Source of the DNA: Chrysemys picta bellii
Taxonomy: Eukaryota > Chordata > Testudines > Emydidae
Direction of reading: 5' to 3'
DNA: 64,000 nucleotides
Assembly: GCF_011386835.1 (NCBI RefSeq)
Contig: NC_088801.1
Coordinates: 15,672,824 to 15,736,823, forward strand
A program made the position numbers and the translations under genes. Under the pieces are notes generated by a model. It saw nothing but the letters and a program-made list of their open reading frames with translations. It was not told the DNA's origin and did not search any database. Positions 39,101 to 54,100 of this stretch are shown piece by piece (within the stretch, counting starts at the first letter, position 1; the number at the start of each line of letters is the position of its first letter).

Positions 39101-42100
39101 AAACTGCTTAACTTCTCCTGTGTCTACAATGCTTACTCTGCTTAACATTACCAATGAAAGATCTTAAGTGGGCAATTACACATAACATTCCATTGTTTAC
39201 TGCAAGTGTTCATGGTGGATTTTGGTTTTCACAATGCTAAGTACCAACCACCTATTTAAAATTCTGCTGAGGCAACTGTTATGCTTCTGTGGCTCTCGCA
39301 AAGTGTGACAAATATTTGATATGACAAAAGCCTTTATGTGAAATGGTTAATATAATTTTTATGTCTCCATGTTTGCTTTAGAAATGGACAATCAGATTAA
39401 TACAGTGTGCAAAGCACAGCATATAAACACATTTCCTATCCTTTATTGCCCCATATCAGCCCCATTACCATACAGAGTGTTGCTTACTGATGAATAATGG
39501 TCAGTAGATGGAATGTCTGGTTTCCTCGTATATATGTAGATATATATGTAGATAAAAACTAACTCCAGGGAGCAGCTATACACTAAAAAAACAAATTCAT
39601 CACTAGTATAAGGTAAACAATTCCACTGAAGTCAGAGTTAGACCTATTAATACTTATGGTGAATTTGGCCCAAACAATCAGAGGTCTTTGCCACTTTGCA
39701 GTTGTATATTCCCCTATCTCCTTATTCTGCTGAATAGGGATGGACTGCTAAGCATTTAATCACATGCTTACGTTTAAGGATATGTGTAAGTCCCATTGAA
39801 GTCAGTCCTTAAAGTTAAACATGTGCTTAAGTTCTTTGACAAACAGGAATGCATTTAAACATGTGCTTATATGCTTTATTGAATTGGGGCCTGAGTTTCC
39901 CCAAAACTTTGGTCAGGTCTAATAAAACAGCCTACAAGTTCACTCCAAACTTTTTATCGGCACTAACATTTAGTGTGACATTACAAGACCTTTTTCCTCC
40001 ATTTTTTTATTATTTCAAATATTTTTGAATGCTACACAGCACCATATAATGGGAAAGATGTCTAAATAGGATTTCCTTGCTTGTTATATTAGTGTAATAT
40101 TCTCTGATTTTCATGCACATCACTGGTTTATTGAAAGATGGAAGTTTGACACATACACTTATGTTTTCCATTCTAAAATCTTAGGCCACGTCTTCACTGG
40201 CAGAGCAGCGCTTTAACGTGGCTTGTGTAGTCACAGCACAGCCACCTCCACCAGGGAAAATAAACCACCTCCACAAGGGGAATAGCTATCAGCGTTTCCC
40301 AGCGCTGGTGCACTGTCTACACTGGCACTTTACAGCGCTGAAACTTGCAGGGCTCAGGGGGGTGTTTTTTCACACCCTTGAGCAGAAAGTTGCAGCGCTG
40401 TAAAGTGCCAGTGTAGACAAGCCCAAGTGATAGATTAAGGTGCAACTGCTCTTTTTTTCCACACTGCATTGTGAACAACATGCTTTATACTGAGATCAAC
40501 ATGAACATTATCATAAGGGTGTGACGTCAAGGAGCACTGGTATCATGTATGGTTGCTATTTTAATTCCCTAAGATTCCTTTGAAAATCCCAGCATAAATT
40601 GTCCGGGACATGAGCATCTCTCTCCTTGTGTCTTACTGAGATCAGCTGAGCTACCTGAATTAACAGCCCCCTGATTTAAGTGGGAGTTGGAGGAATTCTC
40701 AGCTCTAGAACTTAGGTTCAGATTCTCCCAGGGTTTTTGGTGCCTCACTCCCATCGATTTCAATTGAAATTAGGGGCCAAAATCCATTAGAGGATCTGGG
40801 CCTTACTTTCTATATTAGTTCACCACAGTCCAAATCCACTGGAACTTCTGGTCACACTGCAAAGCTCATCCTTTGTCCCAGGCTCTTCTCTGGCAGGAGG
40901 GATAACCCAAAGAAGTCAAAGTCATTGGAAAATGAAGCACTTGGAAGTGGCAGAATTCTAGTTTGGTGAATTTTGGCGGGTTTCAGATTTGGACATTGGT
41001 TCCTGTGTATGTTTTATCAGTTAAATTTTGTGTGTGCACCCAGAGTTCTGGACTGACATTTTAAAAAATAAATAAATATATAAAGTTAAATTGGCATTTC
41101 TGAAGATTTCCATATTCATATGGAACTTATTGCATTAATACAGAGCATTATCTTGTTATAGAGGATATAGAAAGCAAACAATGTCTCTGATTAGTTCTGG
41201 AGACAGGAAGAGAGAATGACTACTGGGTGCTGTGTGAGTGCCTGCTGTTGACAGATCTATTAAGCATCTTTGGCACCAGCCTACTACGGAGAGAGAGTTC
41301 ATCCACCTTCCTGACTACATGGTGCTACAAATGTGTTGTGCAGAAGAGCTGTGGTCACGATAGAGAAAGGGCCATCCCCATTATACATATGTGGAGGCTC
41401 TCAAGTGTCTACTTAGGGCAGTCTTTTGTTTGTGTAAGACATCACCAGGGACACCCCTTACCAATATGCCTGGGGGATTATACAAGCACTCCCCAAAAAT
41501 ATGAACTGAAACACAAACTTACCTGAACAATAAGCATGGCTATGTGGTGGAATTCACCCCGGCCACCTTGTTTCACTGGGACTATCATAAAGAACTTACT
41601 TCCATCTTTGGAGAAAACTGGCTCCTCATTCTATAAATATAAAATTGTTTTAGTTGTCTCAAACTGTGTATTAAACTCTCCATCAAATAAGCAGCTTGGA
41701 TGTCTAAATCTGTGGATTGCCGTTGCTTACACAAAGATTAAAGAGGTGTCCTTCGACTTTCAGCATAATCGGGTCTATATACTGTGGTAAAAATAGTGGA
41801 ACTAGAATGGCTAAACCTCAAAGGGTTCTGAGATATGGTTCAATTCAGCAGCTATAAATTCTGATGCTTTTTCAAAACTCTTTTGCCTGAATATTTGGGC
41901 TGAAAATCTCACAAAACTGACTCTCTCTCATGTGATTTTTGGTATTGTCCTCTTTCGTTAGTGTTGGAAATACTAGAGAGTTTCCTTTACGGTGTATGTA
42001 TAATGAAAGTAACACGTTTTATTGATAATGGTGAGAAATGTTGTCTACTGCGTCAATTCAGCAAAACAAACTTGGCTTTAACAGGACTTAAGCCACTGAT

Positions 42101-45100
42101 TCTGAATTTGGATGGACATAAGCACATGTAAGTGCTTTGATGAATCAGTGCCCTACCATTGACTGTTGAAGTGTGTAAGTAACTTTGCTTGTTATGCATC
42201 TCCTAATCCAACATCATATAGAAATGTTAAAGGGACACCGCCTACCATAAAATCATAATTTGTAATGACTTTTTCTTACATACACTTTACAAGATGGAAC
42301 CTGAAATGTGTTTTAAATAAGTATGTTTCATCCATTTTTGCAATCTGTTGGATTTTTTATTTGAATCTGTGAAAGTGGAACCATTTGCTGACATTTTGGT
42401 TCTATATACAATTCATGTGCGTGAACTTTGTTATATTATTTTCAAGCATTCCTCTGGAGCCCTATACAACCTCTTTCCCTTCTACTCTTTTGCATCAGTT
42501 TTGAACAGGAGGAAAAAAGGAGTAAAAACATTTTTCTCTGAAAAGACAGCAGATCAATGCACACAGAAGTCAGATCTGCTGTGCAAGAATACATATGCTA
42601 TGTTGAATTTTTACAGTCATTTTCGTGATGATCATATGTTATATTAATGTGGGGGTCCTGAAAAGTGAATATTTTATTTTAACAAAAATGTCATTTTACA
42701 TTTCATTAAAGGAAATAAAATAATGAGATAAAAGTAACAATAGAAGCAGCTATGCATTACACATTTCAGACATCATTCATACAATACCTGTTTAGAAAGC
42801 CACACTTCTGATGTAATCTCATATTTCTAAAAGAGAAGAATTATCTTTATGAAATATATAGACCAAAAAAAAATCCTTACATTAATCAAAATGACTCTTT
42901 ATATTTAATGTTTGTGTCCTGTGTTACAGAGCTCTAGCTCAGCGGTTCTCAAACTTCATTACACATGACCCCCTTTTGACAACAAAAATTACACTACCCC
43001 AGGAGGGGCAACTGAAGCCTGAGCCCACCTGAGCCCAGGTGCCTCAGGCATGGGGGCCAAAGCCAAAACCCAAGGGCTTCAGTCCCGAGTGGCGGGCCTG
43101 CAACCTGAGTTGGGAACTGAAGCCAAAGCTGAGCCTACCACCCAGGGTGAAGCCCTCGGGCTTCGGCTTCAGCCCCAGGCCCCAGCAAGTCTAACATCAG
43201 TCCTGGCGACCCCATTGAAATGGTCTTGTGACCCACTTTGGGGTCCCAACCCACAGTTTGAGAATCTCGGTTCTAGTTTTTCCATTGATATTATCCCAAA
43301 AATGTATAAATACTTAAAAGATTAACAGATGATAATTGAATTATAAATACAGCTGTCTTTCTGAATTTCCAGGATAACTAGGGACATAAGATCTTTTAAA
43401 ATCCTTTTTTATTAGCAATCAAAAAGCTTTGAACAGACAGTAATATTTGGTTTTTAACGCTAGGCATCATCTGACAACTGGAAATTTGTAGGACCTTCAG
43501 CAACATTGGCTAAACAGCCAGCACCAGATTTCTATCATTTGTTTTCATCTGAACATGCTTTTCATGGGTCATAGTTTAGTTTAGTTTAGTTTCATGGGTA
43601 ATAGTTTAATGAATACATCAAAATCTTAGTATCTACAATATCATGCTTCATATAGGGCCATTGCCTTTACACCATATCATACAACCAGGTACTTCATATA
43701 TCTACCAGTAAAATAATATGGGACAGATTTGCAGCTGGTATGAATTGTCTTAGCTGCACTGAAGTTATGACAATTGACACCAGCTGAGGATCTACCCCCT
43801 AGAAGTGTGGTCCAATCAACTGAAATTCCAATGGCTATAATAATTTGATCATTTGTTTTGATATAAATCTTTTTGGAATTGCAAATGAATACTGATAAAC
43901 TCTTGAGATATTTATAGAAGTTACATATGCATTAGCACTGAAATGGTAATATATGCTGTAAAACATTCTTGCACTGAGGATTTTTCAGTTCACTTAGAAA
44001 GCCATGATCTTGTCCCACTGTCACTGAAGTCAATGGCTAAACTTTCCCTCGGTCTAATGGGAGCTGTGACAAAGTGGAAATATCTGTGTTATTTTTTATG
44101 AGTATTGTGCATACCTCTGTGTTTGTTTATGTGGGTTACTTGATATGGAGGTAGATCAAAATGAGTTTGTAAGAAGGAAACCAACAGGAAACAAAACAAT
44201 GGCAAAGATAAGGTGTTATCATAGCTATCTAAGCTTTGATAACACCTGTCCAGGCTAGACTGCTTTACTCTTCCCAAGGCTAAGCCTAGCATACAAGGGA
44301 ATCCTAAACCTTAAATATGCTGGCCTCAGGAAGGAGATGGGAGGAAGTTGTCAGCTGCTGCAGGCTGACACAGATTGACTGCGAGTAAATGTCTGCAGCA
44401 AGCAGGCTGTAACTTGTTCCCCAAAGAGAACAAGGGGCACCAAGAATAAGACACATCTACATAGGGGCTTGTGGTGAATGCTAAGGGTAAGTAAGACAGT
44501 ATGTGTATGGGTCTCTTTGTTGTTTTAAATCCACTTCTCTCAATGCTATGAACCTTTTGGCAAATAAATCCTACTTTGTTTGAAGAAGCTGCTTCTGTGT
44601 CACTGCATTTTATTACTATCCACATTATCCCTTCTGGAAACCATTCAGAGTGGTTGGATCCTTGGGTTTCACCCCAGGAAAAGGGGAGAGGTGGGTATTG
44701 AAAGGGGTGCACTTGAGGGACTGGACACAGCTACCCAGGGCCATGACAGCAGCATTTGTATGTTTGAGATTCCCAGTTATGACAGCAGTCAATACGAATG
44801 AAATAAATATTTCTGAGAGGTGCTACAGAGCAGTTAGTGTAAAGGTGTTATACAATATTCTTTTCTTTTTCTTGTACACAATCCAATCACACCCTAGCAA
44901 CAGCCTCCACTCTCCTTTACCTGTCACTTTTTGTGATCCATAGGAAGGTGTACATTCACAAATATTTCTGAAGGCACCCAGACATATAAAAAAAGTATAA
45001 AGAGGGATGGGTGATGGATGCATGTGTCTTTGGAAATAGAAAGGTATGAACACCCAGTTTCCAGTCCTGTTTTAATAGAACTCAAGGAGATTGTTATCAT

Positions 45101-48100
45101 GGTCTTCAATTCAAGCAGGGCCCACCAGGTGTGAAGACATGTTTGTGTGAGGGGAAAATGAGGAACCATGAGTTGTCCTGACCCTTTGGGAAAAAACTTC
45201 TATTTTGAAATGCTGCCACATTCTATCACCACACAGAGTCTGCTGTCAGAATCAGCAGCAAAAGCATTAAAATAAACATTCCTTTTGATGAGACTGGCCA
45301 CTTTTTAGAGCTGTGTTATCATGGCTATATTACAGGATAAAAAGTGAAATATTATTTCAACACTGGGCTCCTGTGGAAACATCACGTCTTAGCAATGGCT
45401 TCTTCTATCTGCAGGAAATTTGGAAACAAAAATTATCTTCTCCACTAAATGTTCTGAACTTTAGCTCCCCTTCACACACCCTTATGACTCCATGACAGTC
45501 ACCAAATGTGATTTCTTTTGAAGCCCAAGAAAGCCTCTCCTCGGTCTTCCCAGAAATGTCAATTTCAATAAAAAACATAGTGTTATCTTAACCATAAAAT
45601 ATATTGTTTATGTACGATGAGCCTCCGGGGACTACCCTGCATCTTTCCATTAAATCCATGCAAACCTTTATAGATACTAAGGTCTGGAATGGAACTATGT
45701 TGGAAGAAAGAACAGTGACTGGACAGCTGAAAATACCTGAAGGGATACATCTTGCCACTGCATTAGCTAGCTGTAAAATGCCTGATTTTCAGAGGTGATG
45801 ATCAACTGAAGTTAAATAATGAACAAAGCATAGGAACTCTGAAAATTAGGTCTCTCGATTTTACTGATTGCATGAAATCATTTCATCGTAAAATCTGGAA
45901 TTCTATCATTTCATTTATCTCCATGTTATCGGATTATATTTAGTTAGTACTTATGGCATCAAAAGGCATTCTGAAGACTAAACTCCAAGCACCTTTTTCT
46001 GGTCATAAGGATAAATATCAGGAATATAATCTGTGAAAGAAACAAGGACATCTGACTTACCTTGCTACAAGCCCCAGTCGTGGTCTCACAAACTGTAAGA
46101 ATGGAAATGTTCTGTGGTCTGTTTAACCATCTCACCAGTGTCTTGGTATTGCTTACCCACTTTACCATAGTGATGTAGTATTCTCTGAGGTAAACATAAA
46201 TTTTAAAATATAGTGGTTATATCATTTATATAAGGTTGTGTAATGTTTTAAATTATAATAGTAAGTAAACCAAATCTGGAAAACAAAGCCTGAAGTGAGT
46301 TGTTCCCTGTGAAAACATCAGTATTGAAGGATGGAATTGGATACCAAAATGACAAATATATTGGGTCATGGATGCTACCACTAGGAATAGTGGTTATGGC
46401 ATGTGGCTTGCCTGGGAAGTTTCTGCTCCTTTAGCAGTTATCTTGCAATCTTTTAAGTAGCCGTGAGCTATATGCACCTTCAACAGCCTTTGTCCCACAT
46501 GACTATATGCAATAAACTATTCAATGAAGATTTAAATTGTATAAAATACAGATTGTAAATATGTCAAATGACTGCCATATTTAAAATAGTTTTCCAAAAA
46601 TATATACTGTCCATTTTGACGCTGATCCAGCAAACCACATAAACATGTACTTAACTTTGTGCAAGTGAGTAAGGTCTTTTATGAAACAGAAGAGACTTGT
46701 GGTTAGAGCAAAGCACTGAAAGTTAGGTATTGGAAACAAATCAGGACTGTGTCATTGAGTCATGGTCAGAATAAAAGGAGAATCAATTTACCTGCATTCT
46801 CATTTGTCTGTTTAGTGTTAGAAGCAAATAAGTAAAAGGAGAATGTACTCAGAAAACAGAGCTTGCACCTGAATTTTCCTAGACTAACCACATGTGTTAA
46901 CGAATGCATTTGTTTTTAAAAAATAGTCTGCAAACTGCAGTATTTCTTTGCCAGATGCTTCTCTCTCCTGGACATATAGCAGACATCAAACTAAGAGAAA
47001 CAAACTTTTGCACAAACACTTAATCCCTGCCTCACAAAAAAACAAACCAAAAAACCCCACCCACCATTGCTTTGCAAGGTTTGTGGGATTGTTTTAAAAT
47101 GCCACTGCCACAAGTACTCCTGTTCTTTTTACTGATACACGGTAAGTATTCTATGCAGGGACCGAATGAAGAGAAATCAGACACTGTATCACTGTTAGTC
47201 GACTTTCACTGTAGCAAATAACTTGTAATGCCAGACAAACTGTCCATCCCCAGACATGTTTGGCTCAGCAAAGGAGTCCAACACACAGATTTTAATGGCA
47301 CAGAATATCTACCTACCTCCTACTGAAACCCTGTTATGCTGTCAAACTAAAGATGTTACTAAGAAGGCCTGTTGCAGCTTGTCATCACAAAGAAACTTGG
47401 TATGCTTGCTTCAATTCACTGCTTATGACAGCTAACACCTTCTACAGTCCAGCTGAGAAATGCTCAGCATTGGACTTAAACAATGTGTCTAGAAATTCAG
47501 TCCCACTTTAAACCCCTCAGTTTGTTAGCTTGCACTTAATTAGTTTTTTAATGTAGTTTTGATGGAAGCTTCATTACTTGTTAACAGTTGATATTTATTA
47601 TAGAGTCAAAAGACATCTCACTACATCACGGATGGCCAATTTGTGGCCTGTAGGAAAGTTTTGATGCTGCACACAAAAGATAATGGGCCCAGGAAAGCAA
47701 TGCAGATGACCCAGGTCTGAATTTGACCCCATGTTTATGGCATGTGGTAGAATAACTAAATCGGCACACCTTGCCTGGGACTATCCTTCTCTGTTTTTCC
47801 ACCTGACTCCAGGTGATATGGATGTTCTTCCAGAGTGTGATCTGACATGCTGACTGGAACTAGTGACTAGGGGGTTAGTATTTGTATTTTGAATATTTAA
47901 TATCAAACCACATCAAACCAGTGGTTTAAACCAAACCATAAGGTAACCTTCCAACAAATATCATGTGAACCTAGGATTAATTGTACTTCTAGTTCACTAT
48001 ACATGAAAAAATTACAGACCATTTAAAAATTCTTTTAATTTTCTTATCTGCTGACAAAAACCAACTACTTTCAAAATTCACTACTCTATGACCTGTTTAT

Positions 48101-51100
48101 AAAGGCTCCCCCCTACATGTGTCTTTCTGGAATTATAAATTGATGGTGCACAGTATTTTGACAAGCTCCAAGTAATGCTTACCTGTAGTACATATTCCTG
48201 GAATTGGTTGAATCTATGGGTGGGAGGGATAGCTTAGTGGTTTGAGCATTGGCCTGCTAAACCCAGGATTGTGAGCCCAATCCTTGATGGGGCCACTTAG
48301 GGATCTGGGGCAAAGATCAGTACTTGGTCCTGCTAGTGAAGGCAGGGGGCTGGACTTGATGACCTTTCAGGGTCCCTTCCAGTTCTATGAGATAGGTATA
48401 TCTCCATATATTTTATTTTTATGTTTTTATTTTTTATTTGTATCTATCTATCACATACACAAAAAGAACATTAATAAAGTTTCAAAGTCAAGCATTCAAA
48501 AATGTAAAAAATGCCATAAATAAGGTTGCCTGTGCGACCTTAATTTGGCCTTCTGGGGCTAGATTCACAAGGGGTACTTAGCAATTGCAATGTCTCACTG
48601 TTAGGCATCCTGCTATCTAGTACAGTAACTCCTCACTTAATGTTGTAGTTATGTTCCTGAAATATGCGACTTTATGCAAAATGATTTTAAGCAAATCCAA
48701 TTTCCCCATAAGAATTAATGTAAATAGGGGGGTTAAGTTGCAGGAATTTTTTTTTTCGCCAGACAAAATACATTATATACATATACAGTATAAGTTTTAA
48801 ACAATTTTAAACAAACAGTTTAATATTATAAAGCTTGGTTGAGGTGGTGGAGTAAGAGGGTGGAATATTTCCCAGGGAATGCCTTTCTGCTATCTGATGA
48901 ACTAGCACTCGGCTGAGCCCTCAAGGGTTAATACGCCGTTGTTAATGTGGCCTCACACTCTCCAAGGCAGTAGGAGGGAGGAAACACAATAGATACAGGG
49001 CAGTGGCTGCAAACACTTCCCTGCCAAAACTGAACATGATGATGAGCCCATGCTATCCAGCTGGAGCGCACCACTCCCTCCTCCTGACAACACATGCACG
49101 GCTGCACAGGTGTTGACTTTAGGATGACCAGATGTCCCGATTTTATAGAGGCAGTCCCGATTTTTGGGTCTTTTTTTAAAATATAGGCTCCTATTACCCC
49201 CCACCCCGTGTCCTGATTTTTCATATTTGCTGTCTGGTCACCCTAGTTGACTTTCCAAAGTGCTGGGGGATGCATGCATGAGTGAGAGAGAGAGACGTTC
49301 ATTGCCCCTTTAAGTACGCTGACCACACTTCAAGTACATTGCCCTTAAATTGCCCTTAAATTGCATTTAAGCAGATCAGACAGTTCAGACAGGAAACAAC
49401 AGCTTCTTGCAAGCTCCCTCCCCCTCTTCTATCCCGGATCCATGTGACTGTCTCCTCCTCCACTTTGTGGAGAGGGGGTATGGAGCTGGGGGGGGGGGCA
49501 GAAAGAGGGGGACATCCTGACATCAGCACCCCTCTCCTCCCATCCCAGCAAGCAGGAAGCTCCCAGGAGCAGCTCCAAGGCAGAGGGCAGGTCAGGAGCA
49601 GCACGGTGGTGGGTGGGGGCACCTGAACTGCTGCTGGGCAGCTGCTGAGCCATATACCTTACAGGGAATTTAGGGGAGCTGATGGGGGGCGGCTGCTGGC
49701 CGCCCCTGGTTCTAATCCCCACAAGGAGGGGCTGCTCTTCCAGAGAATCCTGCAAACAGTGGACAAAGCAGCAGCTGCCAAATGAAATTATAAGGGAGCA
49801 TGGCACAACTTTAAACAAGCATGTTCCCCCTATTTTCAGAAAGATTTTTACCCCGAAAGTTCTATTTAAAAAAAATCCCTAAAGGTGAACCAAACTCTAG
49901 AGAATGTTTAAAGGCTCTCATGACCCTTTTTTTTTGAGAAACACCTTGCTGATCTTATTACAAATGGGACTGCAAAACACTGATTGCTGAAACAAGTTAA
50001 TACTAGCAGGGGTCGGCAACCTTTCAGAAATGGTGTGCCGAGTCTTCATTTATTCACTCTGATTTAAGATTTTGCATGCCAGTAACACATTGTAATGTTT
50101 TTAGAAGGTCTCTTTCTATAAGTCTATAAAATATAACTAAACTATTGTTGTATGTAAAGTAAATAAGGTTTTCAAAATGTTTAAGAACCATCATTTAAAA
50201 TTAAATTAAAATGCAGAGCGGACCGGTGGCCAGGACCCGGGCAGTGTGAGTGCCACTGAAAATCAGCTCACGTGCTGTCTTTGGCACGCGTGCCATAGGT
50301 TGCCTACCCTTGTGCTAAAGTGTCAGAATCATTAAACAACCCTTCTGCCTTAGAAAAGACCTGCCCAACCCTGGGCTTCTCTCATGTTTGTACATGTTTT
50401 ATGTGCACATATGACTCAGACTGACAAACATTCAGATTACTTGAATTTAGTTACAGATCACAACTTTCAAATGATGCTTGACTCATATCTATGTAAACTT
50501 TCTATTTTCCATAACTAGGGCATTATGCTTGAATAGGTAAAATTAAAATTGATTTTTCCAGGCTTTCACAGCCTTGCTCTGGTTTCCATGATGCAACAGC
50601 AGAATGGATTTTTTTTAACTGAATGTATCCCAAAGAGAACAGAGAATGTTAACATTAGTCTTAGTAAAGCTACAGTGAGCTTCACACCAAAGACTCAAGC
50701 TCTGGGAAGTAAGTCCCTGTAGGACCACACAGGACAGTCTGTGAATTCAGTTGTTGCAAGCCTTACAGCTCAGGATGGAAAGAAAGACTGAACAATGTCA
50801 ATATCCATTCAATTAATTCAATTTTGTTTTACTTTGAGAGAAATAGATCACTTAAGGAGCAAGAATGAATTTGCAAAACCTAGAGCAAAACCGGTAAATG
50901 TATGTGCTTCTTTTTTCTTTTCTTGAAGATTTCTCCAGTGTATATAATTGATACTTTCACTGGCTTTATAAAATTTAAAGAACTATTTTCATCCATTTTA
51001 TTTAAGAGTCTGTTTTCCAGTTTTTTTGTTTATTGGGGTTTTTTTAGCTCTTTTAGAAGGGTGTATGCTATTGCTTTCACCAGTGAACAGTTAGCAAACA

Positions 51101-54100
51101 TTCGGTATGTGTTCTTGTCTTTCATAAAAGGCTCCATTTTCAGAGAGAGAATCTATTTTCAGCAAGCACAGTCCATTCAAAATCATTCCTTTTATCAAAA
51201 CAGTAAGTATTCATGACAGCATGCACAACTGACAGGAGCTGATTCACCACTGAATTATTACCATAGGACTCTGGTGTAGCTCTATTGATGTCAATGAAGT
51301 TATACCAGTATGAAACTGTGATAACTCAGTCCCATAGTGTTAATGTCATGGCCATTTTGAAGAACCATTAAAAACCGTAAAACTGTTAAGGCTTGGCAGG
51401 AACTGCAGAAACAACAAAGTATATTCCCTGTTTTTTTGGACTAGTGGTAACATAATTCTTTATCTCATTTACCACCTTTTAGCTGGAGATCTCAAACTAT
51501 TTTAATAATATTTAAATAAGCCTCAGACTGTTCTATGATGAAGGGCAAGGTGATGATACACAGTGAGTGCCTCCCTTACCTCTAGAATGCAGTCAACTCT
51601 GTCCAATAGCACTAAATAGCATTACCTAACAATGTAGGGCAGGAAGTGAAGTGGAATATCATAGCCAGCTGAAGCTGCAATGGGAATTTAGGCTGGCAGA
51701 ATATAATGACATACATTGGAATTTGGCTAGAAGACTTTAATTAAAACTCTCCTATCCTTAAAGAAAGTTCCAAAAGATCTTTAATAAGCACAGGGGGTCA
51801 GGAACTCAGCTTTATGCCTCATGCAAAAGACAGTAACTTCAGCAGGACAATTCCTGGCAGCACCATGCTGTCACTACTTTGTACTGACTCAAAAGGAAGA
51901 GGAGTCACACCTGGTAAAGCATCTCCCTATTTCCTGAAGCAACTACTTATGCCCAGAGATCTCTCTACCAAGCATTGACAAAATCCAACACAGCCTAGCC
52001 TATGTGATCTGACAGGATCACAGCTTAGTTTATGTGATTTGCTTGGATCTGACAGGCAGCAGGAATAAACTAAATCCTTTATGTCTAATGATTTGAAGAG
52101 ATCCTAATATATCACTCTACGTTTTAAAAAAAGTTTATTGAAAATTTATTTATTTTATTTATTCGTAATGCACTCATTGTTGTATTTTCCAGGCGCATCA
52201 CAGAAACTGAAACCAACTTTGCCAGCAAGTGGGAACAGGGCAAACAAATGGCATAATTCAGTTCTACACTGACCTCAAGCAAAATCTCTGTTCACAACCC
52301 TCTGCCCTCTACCGTTTGTATAGAATCTTAGCTCCCTGATGATAAATACCTAGTGCAATAAATAACTAAATCAAAAATGAATTTGGGCTCTGAAGGATCT
52401 CAGAAAGGTTCACATTCTAGATCCTTGGGACTTCCACTAAGGATGCCCATCCCACGGAGTTCTATTCTATTCAGGCTCTTATACTGTGCCCATCACCATG
52501 GTCAGCCCTGGGGATGAAGTTCAAGAGCTTTGCAGTTACATTGAGCTTTTGTGTTGGTGTATAAAGGAAGAGATGGTCTCAGAGGCAGTCGTGAGTTTCA
52601 CAAAACAATTAAATTCCATACCTTGATTTAAAGCTGTCAGGCGGCATGAGTTCCAGTGTATGTGTTGGTCCATATAGATTGACAACAAACAGCTTTATCG
52701 TTGGGTTGGTTTGACCTGCCTTTGAAAAGAAAAAAAGAAAGTAGAAATTTTAGCATGTAACATTGGAAATACTGACAGCTAAATATACTTAAGGAATACA
52801 TATATTTCAATATGTTTCAATATGTTTTTCATAACCTGAAAACCCTTAAAGCGATCTTCAATTGAAAACAATAAAATTCTGTCTCACTATCTCCCATGAA
52901 TTGCTCAGTCACATCAGCTACACACTTGAAAATGTAGTTCAAACCCCAAAGTACTGATCACATCATGCTGCTATTCACTGAAGACAGATACCGTAATGCA
53001 AAAAAATTGATCAGTCACATGACAGTAATTGGGAAAGTATTTTGTGAGTTCTGTATGTAGATGGAAATCCCATTAACATTTTATCAGAATTGTGCATGTT
53101 CAAAGGCAGAATATACCCCGTGGTGTTTAGGACTTAGGGCTTGTCTACACAGCAAAGCACTTTAGAGGGCTGTGATTTGTAGAGCGCTCTAATCTGATGA
53201 GTTCTAGCTACCCTATGCAAACCATGATGGTGTGCTCTAAAAGGTATCTAGTTTGCATTAACATAGCCCTGTTAAGAGCCTGCCAGCAGGATCTACATGG
53301 GGCAGTTAGATTGCAACACCTTAGACTGCTTTACAATCCACACCCCTCTAGAGTGCTTTGCTGCATCGTGTAGACTAGCCCTAAGATTCCAGAATGTAAG
53401 ACCATGTGAAACTTGTAGCATGAACATGCATACATGCCAAGAAAGCACAGCTGACATTCTTTCTTGTTGGGTAGTTAAAATCCAGTTTAAATGAGCTTTG
53501 TAATAATGTTCTAGTAATAGATCTAATATTCAAATGTGTACATTCATGCTAGGGGACAGCCAAGGAAGAACCATTAGGATCTCACACGTCTCTAAAGACT
53601 GCTGCTGACAAAAGGGGAACAACCAAAGAGAGGGTGATAAATAGGATTGGTGGTGGTGGATGAAATGTCTGGGGGAGGAGAGGAAGGTAGATCAGATGGT
53701 ATTCTGCACCTTCAAATATTTTGAGGTTCACATTATCAGTAATATATATATTACTCAGATCACTGCCTATCACGGTAATGAATGTTGTCTCATTGTTTCC
53801 TTGTGCTCCTCCATCTCTGCCTGTTGTAGTCACATGTTGTCTTTTGTCTTGCATTTAGATTTAGATTGTGAACTCTGGGAAAGGGAACATCTTTTTACTC
53901 TGTACCTGTACAGCACCTAGCACAGTGGAGTCCTGATTCATGACTGGATCTCGGAGGCACTACCACAATAAATAAATACTAGATTGTAAAATTTTATACG
54001 ATTTTGTAAAATAAAATAATTAAATATCTATTTGCAGTTTGCCTGCTTCTGAGTAGCTCTGAAATGCTCAGTTAATTTGGAGTGGTAATTGGACTCCTGT

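Larger units (their letters stand above)
42827..46060 (-). other. DPP10: DPP10 intron, 3.2 kb
   Basis: Holds the hAT-like MITE at 42940 and the solo LTR at 44065. 44750-46060 shows nothing named. Confidence 0.9.
48621..49850 (+). mobile_element. Tigger-like DNA transposon remnant, interrupted
   Basis: It starts TACAGTAACTCCTCACTTAA, a TcMar-Tigger-like end, followed by GTTATGTTCCTGAAATATGC and CCAATTTCCCCATAAG as in a repeat I recall from turtles. It continues across the inserted MITE at 49120-49245. The right terminal inverted repeat is not seen; the end near 49850 is a guess. No transposase is detectable. Confidence 0.5.
46185..52621 (-). other. DPP10: DPP10 intron, 6.4 kb
   Basis: Holds the SINE at 48218, the Tigger-like remnant at 48621 with a nested MITE, and the hAT-like MITE at 50007. 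50350-52620 shows nothing named. Confidence 0.9.

Noticed and set aside
49356..49818. Overlapping minus-strand frames of 88 and 129 codons
   Set aside because: Inside the Tigger-like remnant; low-complexity Pro/Ser translation.
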